Source of the DNA: Novosphingobium sp. SG751A | GTDB taxonomy: Bacteria > Pseudomonadota > Alphaproteobacteria > Sphingomonadales > Sphingomonadaceae | Assembly (NCBI RefSeq): GCF_013149295.1 | Contig: NZ_JABGCB010000011.1 | Coordinates: 124,001 to 188,000, forward strand | Direction of reading: 5' to 3' | Length of the DNA stretch: 64,000 nucleotides | In this document: positions 49,672 through 58,031 of the stretch, piece after piece | Numbering within the stretch: the stretch's first letter is position 1 | Layout of the letters: every line of letters starts with the position of its first letter | The notes under the pieces: model-generated | Seen by the model: the letters and a program-made list of their open reading frames with translations, nothing else | The model's database searches: none | Told to the model about the DNA's origin: nothing | Made by a program: the position numbers and the translations under genes

Positions 49672-50103
49672 TTAGCCCTCCACAACCTGAATGCCCATGG
49701 CGCGGGCCGAACCGGCGATGATCTTGACAGCAGCGTCCAGATCGTTGGCGTTCAGGTCCTTCATCTTGGCCTGAGCGATGTCAGCGAGCTGAGCGGTGGT
49801 GATCGTGCCAGCCGAATCCTTGCCCGGAGCCTTCGAACCCGACTTCAGGCCCAGCGCCTTCTTGATGAAGAAGGTGGCGGGCGGGGTCTTGGTCACGAAC
49901 GAGAACGACTTGTCCGAATAGACCGTGATCACGGTGGGCAGCGGGGTGCCGGGCTCTACGCCCTGGGTGGCCGCGTTGAATTCCTTACAGAAACCCATGA
50001 TGTTGACGCCGCGCTGACCCAGAGCCGGGCCGATCGGCGGGCTGGGCTTGGCTTGGCCGGCTGCGATCTGCAGCTTGATGTAACCGTCAATTTTCTTGGC
50101 CAC
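49672..50103 (-). CDS. rplK: 50S ribosomal protein L11 (GTG start)
   Basis: The 143-residue protein includes [28 protein letters not shown], the L11 N-terminal domain, and the C-terminal rRNA-binding part ending [13 protein letters not shown]. The first codon is GTG (50103-50101), with a strong AAAGGAGG ahead of it; no ATG fits the conserved start. Upstream lies a leader of about 170 bases and then an IclR gene, not secE-nusG. An L1-binding autoregulatory site in the leader is expected from other bacteria but was not located. Confidence 0.96.
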   Translation of the reverse strand: MAKKIDGYIKLQIAAGQAKPSPPIGPALGQRGVNIMGFCKEFNAATQGVEPGTPLPTVITVYSDKSFSFVTKTPPATFFIKKALGLKSGSKAPGKDSAGTITTAQLADIAQAKMKDLNANDLDAAVKIIAGSARAMGIQVVEG

Positions 50104-50278
50104 GATGGCCTCCTTTCATCCTGTACGAGCCGGCGGGCCGACCCTTCAGATCAAGCGGTCGAACGGCGCCCGAAGGCCCCTCCCGCGCGGAAATACCGAA
50201 AGAATCGGGCAAGCCCGCCTCATTCGGCAAGCGGTGGCCCATACAGCTTTGTCGGGTAATTGCAAGCGGGGCTGCGCC

Positions 50279-51025
50279 TCAGCCTTCAAAAAGCCCCGCC
50301 GTGCGCATCAGCAGCCCGGCCACGCGCTGCTCCACGTCCGCATCGAAACGTACCGATGGCACCGCCACGGCAAAGGCGCCGATCACCTCGCCGTCCGCCA
50401 TCGCCGCACAGGCCAGACCCTCGATACCCACCGAATATTCGCTGCCGGTGCGGCCATAGCCGCGCTCACGCGTGCGGGCGATCTCGCGGCGCAGGTCCGC
50501 CGCGCTCACCAGCGTGGCCTCGGTAAAACTCTCGCGTCGGCTCTCGCGCAGGTAGCGTTCGACCTCTGCATCCGGCATCGCGGCCAAAATCGCCTTGCCC
50601 GCCGCCAGCCCATGCAAAGGCGCCCGCGCGCCCACGGCAATTGCATAGCGCAGCGCATGTTCGCTGCTCTCGGTCACCAGCGTCTGCAATTGCCAGCCAT
50701 CGCGGACAAAGAACGAGGCCGTTTCGTTCAATTGCACCCGCAGAGCGCGCACCAGCGGGGCCACCCGGTCCTCAAGGCTAGGCTCGGACCGGGCCTGCAA
50801 ACGCTGCAATCCCGGACCCGGCAGATAATTGCGCCCGGCGCGCGCCAGATAGCCGCGCTCGACCAAGGTGGCGAGCAGATAGGACAGGCTGGAGACCGGA
50901 ATCGCCAGCGCCCCGGCGATTTCCTGCGCCACGGCGGGGCCACCCCGCGCCACGACATATTCGATAATGTCGAGTGTGCGCATTGCCGATTTGACATGCG
51001 AGGTGGAAGTTCCAGCGTCAGCCAT
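50279..51025 (-). CDS. IclR-family transcriptional regulator
   Basis: The 248-residue protein has an N-terminal winged helix (about 10-65: SAMRTLDIIEYVVARGG, then VAQEIAGALAIPVSSLSYLL) and a C-terminal IclR effector domain (GLAAGKAILAAMP; YSVGIEGLACAAMADG). ATG 51025 is preceded by TATAGGAGGGG. It follows the MetE-like gene on the same strand and probably controls the catabolic genes at 51-56 kb. Its effector is unknown. Confidence 0.87.
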   Translation of the reverse strand: MADAGTSTSHVKSAMRTLDIIEYVVARGGPAVAQEIAGALAIPVSSLSYLLATLVERGYLARAGRNYLPGPGLQRLQARSEPSLEDRVAPLVRALRVQLNETASFFVRDGWQLQTLVTESSEHALRYAIAVGARAPLHGLAAGKAILAAMPDAEVERYLRESRRESFTEATLVSAADLRREIARTRERGYGRTGSEYSVGIEGLACAAMADGEVIGAFAVAVPSVRFDADVEQRVAGLLMRTAGLFEG

Positions 51026-51083
51026 GCCCCCTCCTATAGCCGCCTTGGCCCCCTGTAAAAGCCCTGTTACGCAAAAGCCCTGG

Positions 51084-52217
51084 TCAGACCCGCGCCCCGG
51101 CGATATCGGCGCCTTCACGCAGAGACCGCAGCTTTTTCCACGTCACATCCGGGTCAATCTTGCCATAACCGGCAAAGGTGCCAAACCCGCAGTCGGTGCT
51201 GGCCACCACGCGCTCGGCTCCCACGATCCCGGCAAAACGCTCGATGCGCTGGGCGATCAGTTCGGGATGTTCGACATAGTTCGAACAGGTGTCGATCAGG
51301 CCCGGCGCAAGGATCTTGTGATCGGGGATCTTGGCATCGGCCCAGACCTTCCACTCATGCTCGTGGCGCGGATTGGCCGCCTCGAACAGGATGGTGGCGG
51401 GGCGGGCTTTCAGGATGATATCGACCACGCGTTCCAGCGGAATGTCATGGTCATGCGGGCCTTCATAATTGCCCCAACAGATATGCATCCGCATCCGTTC
51501 AGGGGGAATATTGGCGGTCGCAGCGTTCAAGGCGGCGACATTCTCCTCGGCCACCTTCAGGAATTCGGCCTCGCTCAGGTCCTGATAGCCGGTGTGGCGG
51601 CTCATCGCCAGATCGGGGCAGTCGAGTTGCAGATAGAAGCCTTCATCGACGATGGTTTCATATTCGGTCCGCATCGCCTCGGCCAGATCGGCAAGGTAGG
51701 CTTCGTGGCTGGGGTAATATTTGTTGACCTGAAACGCGGTGATCAGGCCCGGCGAGGCGGCGTTCATGAAAGCCTGCGTGCCCTCGCGGCCCTCTTGCGC
51801 CAGCGCCGCCTTGAACCGACGGATGTCCTCATGCAACGGTTCCAGATTGACCAGCTTGATCGGCCCGACGCAGCTTGCCCGCACGAAATCCTGACTGCCC
51901 ATCATCGCCGACAGCTTCTTCACCAGCGCCGGATGCTCGGCCAGATCGAGCGCGGATTTGCGGTCCACATGGCCGCCAAACCCGCTCAGACGCTCGATCA
52001 TATAGGTCGAATAGCCGATCTTGCCGATCTCGCCATCCGAGACGATATCGACCCCGCATTCTACCTGATGGCGCACCGCCTCCTTCACCGCGGCCGAAAC
52101 CTTGGCGTCAAACTCCGCCGGATCATAGGCCTCCCCCCGGTCGCGCGCGATCAGCAGCGGCGTCAGGTTCTCCCCACGCGGCATGGAGCCAACATGGGTG
52201 GTGCGGATATGGGGCAT
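51084..52217 (-). CDS. Cobalamin-independent methionine-synthase-like protein (MetE C-terminal family)
   Basis: The 377-residue protein is a single MetE-type barrel without the N-terminal half of true MetE. Zinc-ligand positions are visible as RMHICWGN (His and Cys) and STDCGFGTF (late Cys). The start MPHIRTTHVGSMPRG is typical. Stand-alone members include methyl- and alkyl-transferases that act on thiols, such as epoxyalkane:CoM transferase, so methionine synthesis cannot be assumed. Its position next to IclR, alcohol dehydrogenase and SnoaL genes suggests a catabolic step, possibly methyl-group handling. Confidence 0.8.
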   Translation of the reverse strand: MPHIRTTHVGSMPRGENLTPLLIARDRGEAYDPAEFDAKVSAAVKEAVRHQVECGVDIVSDGEIGKIGYSTYMIERLSGFGGHVDRKSALDLAEHPALVKKLSAMMGSQDFVRASCVGPIKLVNLEPLHEDIRRFKAALAQEGREGTQAFMNAASPGLITAFQVNKYYPSHEAYLADLAEAMRTEYETIVDEGFYLQLDCPDLAMSRHTGYQDLSEAEFLKVAEENVAALNAATANIPPERMRMHICWGNYEGPHDHDIPLERVVDIILKARPATILFEAANPRHEHEWKVWADAKIPDHKILAPGLIDTCSNYVEHPELIAQRIERFAGIVGAERVVASTDCGFGTFAGYGKIDPDVTWKKLRSLREGADIAGARV

Positions 52218-52287
52218 GTGTCCTCTCCTGTGACGGGCTTTTGCGTTCTCCTATATGAAATTATCGGATGGGTGAAGAAGGAAGTGT

Positions 52288-52503
52288 GCCTCCGGCGGGT
52301 TAAGGGTGGGAGCCCTTAACAATCCCGTTTTGGGGTGGTGCGAGGGGTTCATAGGTGGGATGGACTTCTAAAGCCTGCGGCGCGGCGAACACATCGCTTT
52401 CCGCGCCGCAGGCTTTCAAATTTCAAGGGTGCGCTCGACACCCAAGGCCAAACCCAAAGCGCAACGCAGACAGTAATGGGAGCGCGAGGGACTAGTCCCT
52501 CGC
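52288..52503 (-). repeat. Multi-hairpin intergenic element, copy 2
   Basis: Read on the minus strand it starts 23 bases after the alcohol dehydrogenase stop. First comes a perfect 20-base palindrome (52484-52503, GCGAGGGACT half), then CGCTCCCATTACTGTC. The central stem is AAAGCCTGCGGCGCGG (52401-52416 complement) paired over 16 bases with 52370-52385. Next come GGGATTG, a TTAAGGG/CCCTTAA stem (52300-52319) and CCGCCGGAGGC. It matches copy 3 along most of its length. It fills the gap between two same-strand genes. Confidence 0.85.
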
Positions 52504-52525
52504 ATCATCTCTTCTCTTCAAAACC

Positions 52526-53635
52526 CTACCCCATCACCACCACCGGCTTGACCACCGCCCCGCTTTCCCCGGCCTCAATCGCCTCATTGATCTGCTCGAA
52601 CGGAAACACCCCGATCAGTCGATCATAGGGAAACCGCCCCGCCAGATGATGCTCGATCAGCTCGGGCAGGAAGCCGAACAGGTCCGAATCCCCGCCAAGG
52701 ATGCCCTTGACCGTGCGCCCACCACCCATAAAGGCGGTTTCGTTGAAGGACAGCATGGCGGTGGGATCGCTGGCCCCGACGATGCCCAGCACGCCGCGCG
52801 GGGCAAGGAGGTTGAAGGCCCTCTCGATGATGCTGGCAAGGCCGGTGTTGTCGAAGGCATAGGCCAGCCCTTGGGGGCATAGCGCAGCGATCTTGCCGAA
52901 CGGATCATCGCGCCCGTTGATCGCATGAGTCGCCCCCAATTCCAGCGCCAGCGCGCGGCGGTTTTCGTGCAGGTCCACCGCAATGATCGGATCGGCCCCG
53001 GCAATTTTCGCCGCCATCACCGCGGCTAGCCCCACCGCGCCTGCGCCAAAGATGGCAATCGGCATGCCCGCGCGCACCTTCATGCTGCGTAGCACCGCGC
53101 CTGCCCCGGTCATCATCCCGCAGCCCAGCGGCGCAAGGCGCTCCAAAGGCACCTCACCCGCGCTGTCGGGCACGCGCACCACATTGCGCGCCGTGGCCAA
53201 GGCATAGGTGGCAAAGCTGCTTTGCCCAAAGAAATTGCCATGCACCGGCTCCTCGCCCGCATGCAGGGTAAAGCTGCCGTCAGCCCGCGCACCGGCAAAA
53301 TTATGCGGAAAGAAATTGTAGCAATAGGTCGGCGCATGATCGTGACAGCATGGGCATGTGCCGCAGGAGTTAAAGCTCATCAGCACCCGGTCGCCCGGCT
53401 TCACATGAGTCACGTCCGCGCCCACCGCCTCGACGATGCCCGCCCCTTCATGGCCCAGCACCACCGGCATGGGCGTGGGCAATTGCTGATCGCGCACGGC
53501 AAGGTCGGTGTGGCAAATGCCCGAGCCGACGATCCGCACCAACACCTCGTCATCGCGCGGATCATCAAGGCGCAACGTCTCGAGCGTCAAAGCACCATGG
53601 GGCTGACGGCAAACGGCAGCGGTAATTTCAGGCAT
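52526..53635 (-). CDS. Zinc-dependent alcohol dehydrogenase (aryl-alcohol type)
   Basis: The 369-residue medium-chain dehydrogenase has catalytic zinc ligands in GICHTDL and GHEGAG, structural-zinc cysteines in CGTCPCCHDHAPTYC and a Rossmann motif GAGAVGLAAV. It resembles benzyl/aryl-alcohol dehydrogenases that oxidise aromatic or allylic alcohols with NAD. ATG 53635 is preceded by AAGGGAG; an upstream in-frame start would reach into the previous gene. It begins 10 bases after the stop of the MDR gene, so the two are co-transcribed. Confidence 0.87.
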   Translation of the reverse strand: MPEITAAVCRQPHGALTLETLRLDDPRDDEVLVRIVGSGICHTDLAVRDQQLPTPMPVVLGHEGAGIVEAVGADVTHVKPGDRVLMSFNSCGTCPCCHDHAPTYCYNFFPHNFAGARADGSFTLHAGEEPVHGNFFGQSSFATYALATARNVVRVPDSAGEVPLERLAPLGCGMMTGAGAVLRSMKVRAGMPIAIFGAGAVGLAAVMAAKIAGADPIIAVDLHENRRALALELGATHAINGRDDPFGKIAALCPQGLAYAFDNTGLASIIERAFNLLAPRGVLGIVGASDPTAMLSFNETAFMGGGRTVKGILGGDSDLFGFLPELIEHHLAGRFPYDRLIGVFPFEQINEAIEAGESGAVVKPVVVMG

Positions 53636-53645
53636 AATGGCTCCC

Positions 53646-54659
53646 TTAAAGCGCGATAACGACCTTGCCGAACAGATCGGGCGAGGATTGATAGGCGAAG
53701 GCATCCTTGACCTGGGCCATCGGGAATACCCGATCGACCACCGGCCTGATGCGATTGCTATCGATAAAAGCATTCAGCTCCAAGGCCATCGCTTTCGACC
53801 CGACGAAAATACCGCGCAGGCTGGCGCCCTTCATCATCAACCCATGGGGGCTGGTATCGCCCTCGCGGGTCAACACGCCGATCAGCGCGATTTCGCCGCC
53901 AAAGCCCACCGCCGCGATGGATTGGGCCAGCGTGCCCGCCCCGCCCACTTCGACCACATGTTCAAAGCCGCCATTGGTATGGGTGGCCGCCTGCGCGCCC
54001 CATTGCGGGACCTCGCGGTAATTGACCGTGGCGTCCGCACCCAGCGCCGCCACGCGCTCCTGCTTGCCCGCGCTGCCGCTGGTGGCCACCACGCGCGCGC
54101 CCGCCGCCTTGGCGATCTGCAACGCCATCAGAGACACGCCGCCGGTGCCCAGCACCAGCACATTGTCGCCCGCCTGCACAGGGCGCGGCCCGCCCATCAA
54201 GGCATTCCACGCCGTCACCCCGGCGCAGGGCAGACAGGCCGCTTCCTCAAAGCTGAGCGTGCGGGCGATGCGGATCACCCCTTGCGCGGGCAGTACGACA
54301 TATTCGGCCAGCATACCATTGGCCCCGCTGGCCCCCAGCGCAGGCCCCACGCCCGGATTGGGCGGCCCTTCGAGCCAGTGCTGAAAAAAGATCCCCGCCA
54401 CCCGGTCGCCCAGCGCCAGATCATGCACCCCGTCGCCCAGCCCGACGATCTCGCCCGCGCCATCGGAAAAGGGCACGATATCCTCGGCCACCGGCCCGCC
54501 GATATAGACGCCGCGCACGATCGCCTGATCACGGAAATTGAGCGAGCAGGCCCGCACCCGGATCAACACCTCGCCCCAGCCGGGGCGCGGCACATCGCGT
54601 TCGACCAGATGCAGGTCATCGAGGCTGGTCGCCCCTTTGCGCAGAACCCATGCCTTCAT
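53646..54659 (-). CDS. MDR oxidoreductase (quinone-oxidoreductase type)
   Basis: The 337-residue medium-chain reductase/dehydrogenase lacks the structural-zinc cysteine cluster. It has the N-terminal GroES-like domain (SLNFRDQAIVRG) and a nucleotide-binding motif GTGGVSLMALQIAKAAG. It resembles zinc-free NADPH:quinone or enoyl reductases. It is the first gene on this strand of a divergent pair with a SnoaL-like gene, and a palindrome lies in the shared promoter region. Substrate unknown. Confidence 0.83.
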   Translation of the reverse strand: MKAWVLRKGATSLDDLHLVERDVPRPGWGEVLIRVRACSLNFRDQAIVRGVYIGGPVAEDIVPFSDGAGEIVGLGDGVHDLALGDRVAGIFFQHWLEGPPNPGVGPALGASGANGMLAEYVVLPAQGVIRIARTLSFEEAACLPCAGVTAWNALMGGPRPVQAGDNVLVLGTGGVSLMALQIAKAAGARVVATSGSAGKQERVAALGADATVNYREVPQWGAQAATHTNGGFEHVVEVGGAGTLAQSIAAVGFGGEIALIGVLTREGDTSPHGLMMKGASLRGIFVGSKAMALELNAFIDSNRIRPVVDRVFPMAQVKDAFAYQSSPDLFGKVVIAL

Positions 54660-54709
54660 AGCGTCCTCCTCCGATGCTGCTTGCCCCCGCTCTGCCGGGG
54701 TGTAATTTG

Positions 54710-54722
54710 TATGTAATACATA
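54710..54722. promoter_or_regulatory. Palindromic operator in a divergent promoter region
   Basis: TATGTA, a central A and TACATA form a perfect dyad between the MDR gene (start 54659) and the SnoaL-like gene (start 54813). The surrounding sequence is AT-rich and promoter-like. The nearby IclR protein is the obvious candidate to bind it, but a FadR/GntR-type regulator is equally possible. Confidence 0.55.
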
Positions 54723-54812
54723 TTTCTTGCTTTGATATTCGCAACCATGAAGTTATCACATGGACGACAAAGATTCACAGAGTCCCAAGACTCGTTTCTC
54801 CGGGAGAGTACC

Positions 54813-55544
54813 ATGGCTGAAGCAACCCTCGCAGACCTTGCCGCGCGCCTTGAGCGCGTTGAGCACGATCTGGCCATTCAACAAGATATCCACCAGATCC
54901 GCCGTATCCAGTACACCTATGGCTTCTTCATTGATAAATCACAATATAATGAAGTGGTCGACCTCTTCTCCGATGAAGGCGAAGTGTGGTTCCTTGGCGG
55001 GATTTACAAGGGCAAGGCCGGGGTCCGCCGCCTCTATATCGAGCGGTTCCAGACCAATTTCACCCAAGGCCATAACGGCCCGCGCTATGGCTGGCTGCTC
55101 GACCATCCCCAGCTGCAGATGGTGATCGACGTATCGCCCGACCGCAAGACCGCCCATGTGCGCGGCCGCTCGATGATGCAGGCGGGCCTGCACGAAAGCG
55201 CCGAGGGCAACCAGCGCGCATGGTGGGAAGGCGGCCTCTATGAAAACGAATATATCCGCGAGGCCAATGAGGCGGGCGAACTGGTCTGGAAGATCAAGGC
55301 GCTGCGCTACTATCCCTTCTGGCACGGCACCTTCGCCGATGGCTGGGCCAAGACCCCCATCGACTATATCCCGATGACCAAGACGCTCTTCCCCGAAGAT
55401 CCGCTCGGCCCCGATGCGCTGGTCGATCCCCTGCCCCGCCTGTGGCCCGCCACCGATACGGTGCCTTTCCACTATCCCCACCCCGTGACCGGCGCGCCCA
55501 TCGTGCTGGATAATTCGCGGGCGCGGGAAGGGTTCAAGGACTAA
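54813..55544 (+). CDS. SnoaL/NTF2-like protein (243 aa)
   Basis: The protein has an N-terminal helix with coiled-coil character (LADLAARLERVEHDLAIQQD). An alpha+beta cone of the NTF2 type follows (IHQIRRIQYTYGFFIDKSQYNEVVDLFSDE; HVRGRSMMQAGLHE; WKIKALRYYPFWHGTF). It is longer than a minimal SnoaL fold. Members are often isomerases, dehydratases or small-molecule binders in aromatic or terpenoid catabolism. ATG 54813 follows GGGAGAG. A structured repeat element begins 13 bases after its stop. Confidence 0.8.
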   Translation: MAEATLADLAARLERVEHDLAIQQDIHQIRRIQYTYGFFIDKSQYNEVVDLFSDEGEVWFLGGIYKGKAGVRRLYIERFQTNFTQGHNGPRYGWLLDHPQLQMVIDVSPDRKTAHVRGRSMMQAGLHESAEGNQRAWWEGGLYENEYIREANEAGELVWKIKALRYYPFWHGTFADGWAKTPIDYIPMTKTLFPEDPLGPDALVDPLPRLWPATDTVPFHYPHPVTGAPIVLDNSRAREGFKD

Positions 55545-55556
55545 GAAGGGGTTTAT

Positions 55557-55780
55557 GCGAGGGTCTAGACCCTCGCGCTCCCATTACTGTCCTCGTTGCG
55601 CATGGATTTGGGCGTTTTGTGCCGGACGCTATGCTTGAAATTGAAAGCCTGCGGCGCGGATAGGGCTGCGCTCGCCGCACCGCAGGCTTTAAACCCCAAT
55701 CACCCCAACATGCCCCCGAAACACCACCCCATAATGGGATTGCAAAGGGACAAGTCCCTTTGCCCGCCGGAGGCAAACCC
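55557..55780 (+). repeat. Multi-hairpin intergenic element, copy 3
   Basis: This element begins 13 bases after the stop of the SnoaL-like gene. First comes a perfect 20-base palindrome (55557-55576, GCGAGGGTCT half), then CGCTCCCATTACTGTC. The central stem is AAAGCCTGCGG (55644-55654) / CCGCAGGCTTT (55680-55690). Then come ATAATGGGATTG, a 10-bp stem GCAAAGGGAC / GTCCCTTTGC (55742-55763) and CCGCCGGAGGCAAACCC. It is the best match to copy 2, in the same orientation relative to the upstream gene. Confidence 0.85.
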
Positions 55781-55797
55781 TGCTAAAGCTCATCCCT

Positions 55798-56232
55798 ATG
55801 ACCGACCTTGACCGCCTGCTTGCCGAACACGCCATTGCCCGCCTCATCACACGCTACGTCCACCTCAACGACGCTGGCCGCTGGGAAGACCTTGCCGCGC
55901 TTTACACGCAGGACGGCCGCATGAACCGCCCCACCGCGCCCGACAGTTTCACGACCGGGCGCGAGGCTATTCTGGCCGCGTTTCAGGCCCGCCCGCCGCG
56001 CGCAAGTCGGCATATCGTGGCCAATATCGTGGTGGACGTCGCCGATGATGGGCAAAGCGCGGATGCCTATAGCCAGCTCCTGCTCTTCACCGGCGAGGCG
56101 GACGGCGCAGGCTTACCCATGCAGTCGCCCAAGCCGCCTTTGGTAGGCAGCTATCAGGACCGTCTGGTGCTGGAATCGGGCGCATGGAAATTTGCCGAGC
56201 GGCGCGGCAGCCTGGATTTCCGCCAAGCCTAA
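55798..56232 (+). CDS. SnoaL-like protein (144 aa)
   Basis: The product is a compact NTF2/SnoaL-fold protein: LLAEHAIARLITRYVHLNDAGRW, then DLAALYTQDGRM, FTTGREAI and a long beta section ending LVLESGAWKFAERRGSLDF. It is a bile-acid-dehydratase/SnoaL relative of unknown substrate. It follows the longer SnoaL gene on the same strand, with a repeat element between them. Its stop overlaps that of the convergent cdd gene by 4 bases. Confidence 0.8.
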   Translation: MTDLDRLLAEHAIARLITRYVHLNDAGRWEDLAALYTQDGRMNRPTAPDSFTTGREAILAAFQARPPRASRHIVANIVVDVADDGQSADAYSQLLLFTGEADGAGLPMQSPKPPLVGSYQDRLVLESGAWKFAERRGSLDFRQA

Positions 56233-56669
56233 AGCAGGTTCGCAGGTCCAAAGGCCAAAGGCAGCAATTCCGACAGCTTCATTTCCGCCACGCCATCGGC
56301 CGATGCGCTCCACACCACCGGGTCGGTGTCGCCCAGTTGCGCCAGTTCGTTGAGCACCTGACGGCAGCGCCCGCAAGGCGTGACCGGTCCCGGTCCGGGT
56401 TGGGCCACGCCATCCTCGCCCGGCGTGCCGCCGATCACCGCCACGGCCACCAGTCCGCCGCGCACGCCATCGGCCATCGCCCGCGACACGGCCACCGTTT
56501 CCGCGCAGAGCGCCAGCCCATAGGAGGCATTCTCAACATTGGCGCCGGTCACCACGCTGCCATCGGCAAAGCCCAGCGCCGCGCCGACATGAAAGGCCGA
56601 ATAGGGCGCATAGGCAAGGGCAGAAGCCGCGCGGGCAGCAGCGATCAGAGTGTCACGATCATGGGTCAT
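56229..56669 (-). CDS. cdd: Cytidine deaminase
   Basis: The 146-residue enzyme deaminates cytidine and deoxycytidine to uridines in pyrimidine salvage. Zinc and catalytic residues are in NASYGLALCAETVA (Cys and Glu of C-A-E) and PCGRCRQVL. Length is typical of the small homotetrameric form. It lies 8 bases after the GH25-like gene end in the same direction. Confidence 0.94.
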   Translation of the reverse strand: MTHDRDTLIAAARAASALAYAPYSAFHVGAALGFADGSVVTGANVENASYGLALCAETVAVSRAMADGVRGGLVAVAVIGGTPGEDGVAQPGPGPVTPCGRCRQVLNELAQLGDTDPVVWSASADGVAEMKLSELLPLAFGPANLL

Positions 56670-56677
56670 CCGCTATT

Positions 56678-57406
56678 TTACCTCTGCACCACAACCCAAC
56701 GCAAGGGCTGCTCGGCCGCCGAGGTTTGCAAGCCCGAATTGGCCGTCCACAGCGCCCATGGCCGCCCGCCATAATCGGGCTGCACCCGGTCCGCACTCAG
56801 CCACAGCGCGCGGTCGAGCGTGGCGGCGATGGGATAGGTCTTTTCAAATTCACGCCCCAGTTTCAGCACCGCAGGCTTGCCCGTATGCGTCTCGATCTGG
56901 TTGAGGAAGGTCATCAGCTCGCTGACCACAGCGGCGTCCGAGACCGGCACCGGGCAATGATCGGCCAGTTGTTCCAGTTCAACCGCAGGGGGCAGCATCT
57001 TCTTGTCGCGCGGGACCACGGTGACGAAATTGGCGGCCTGCTTGTCGGCGGGCTGGCACGGATCATATTTGTGCAGCGCCCCCCATGGCAGGCCCGCGCT
57101 GCGCGCTGCGTCCAGATTTTTCACCACGGCGGGATCGCGTGCAAAGGCGCTGGCCGAGGCCTCGATATAGACGAAATTGGCGCCGATTGCCTTCAATGCG
57201 ACAAAATCCACCGGCCCATCCGCGCTGCCCACCAGCGCACCCTGCGTCGGGAAAGTGGTGCGGTCGGGCTGCCAGTGGCGCATGCTCCACCAAGCCCAGA
57301 CCCCGCCCATGATGCCCAGCAGCGCCACCACCGCCAACAGGCGCCAGAGAAGCGAAGGGCGCCCGCTACGGCCTTTGCCGCGCGGACGGGTTTTGGTTTT
57401 TGCCAT
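56678..57406 (-). CDS. Membrane-anchored GH25-like protein with altered active site
   Basis: The 242-residue protein has a basic N-terminus and one membrane helix (LLWRLLAVVALLGIMGGVWAWW, about 20-41), then a GH25-lysozyme-like barrel: VDFVALKAIGANFVYIEASAS, LDAARSAGLPWGALHKYDP and GKPAVLKLGREFEKTYP. In GH25 muramidases the barrel opens with G-[IV]-D-V-S and the acid is in D-x-E. Here the first reads GALVGS and the second ELE, so the catalytic Asp residues appear replaced. It may bind rather than cleave peptidoglycan. An upstream TTG start is possible; ATG 57406 was preferred. Confidence 0.75.
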   Translation of the reverse strand: MAKTKTRPRGKGRSGRPSLLWRLLAVVALLGIMGGVWAWWSMRHWQPDRTTFPTQGALVGSADGPVDFVALKAIGANFVYIEASASAFARDPAVVKNLDAARSAGLPWGALHKYDPCQPADKQAANFVTVVPRDKKMLPPAVELEQLADHCPVPVSDAAVVSELMTFLNQIETHTGKPAVLKLGREFEKTYPIAATLDRALWLSADRVQPDYGGRPWALWTANSGLQTSAAEQPLRWVVVQR

Positions 57407-57457
57407 GTTATTCAACGTTCTTTGTGATGGCCCGTCCGCATGAAACGCGAATCGTCA

Positions 57458-57976
57458 TCAGGCCTTGATATGCAGTACGCAAATCAGCGTAAACAACCGG
57501 CGCGCCGTGGGGAAGTCGGTTTCCACCTTGCCCTCCAGCCTTTCGAGCAGAAGTTCGGCGGCATGGTTGTGGACCCCGCGCCGGGCCATGTCGATCGTCT
57601 CGATTTCTTTGGCCGAAGCCTTGCGGATGGCCTGATAATAGCTCTCGCAAATGGCGAAATATTCGCGAATCGAGCGGCGGAAGCGCCCCATCCCCAGCAT
57701 GATCGTTTCAAGCAGCTCGCCCTCATGCCCCTCGCGCCCGTCGCTGATCTCCATCGACAGGCGGCCGTCATGCACGGCCAAGCGTACCGCATAGGGGCCA
57801 TGATAGCCCGAATCCCAGATCCGCAAGGGCTTGAAAACATTGTCCTCGATCAGATCGAACACCGCCACGCGCCGCTCCTGCTCGATGTCGTCATTGCGAC
57901 GCAGAATCGTCGTTTCATCCAGGTCGATGCTGGAAATGCGCGCAGAGGGCGCAACGGGAGGCAGGTTGGACAGCAT
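57458..57976 (-). CDS. UPF0262 family protein
   Basis: The 172-residue cytoplasmic protein matches UPF0262: SARISSIDLDETTILRRNDDIEQER near the N-terminus, then a central block VFKPLRIWDSGYHGPYAVRLA, and MGRFRRSIREYF. The family is restricted to alphaproteobacteria and has no known function. It is divergent from dnaB and colinear with the GH25-like gene. Confidence 0.9.
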   Translation of the reverse strand: MLSNLPPVAPSARISSIDLDETTILRRNDDIEQERRVAVFDLIEDNVFKPLRIWDSGYHGPYAVRLAVHDGRLSMEISDGREGHEGELLETIMLGMGRFRRSIREYFAICESYYQAIRKASAKEIETIDMARRGVHNHAAELLLERLEGKVETDFPTARRLFTLICVLHIKA

Positions 57977-58031
57977 AAGACTGCCTCATTTCGCAAATGC
58001 GAGGGGCGCAGGCAAGGGGGTGCAAGGAACT

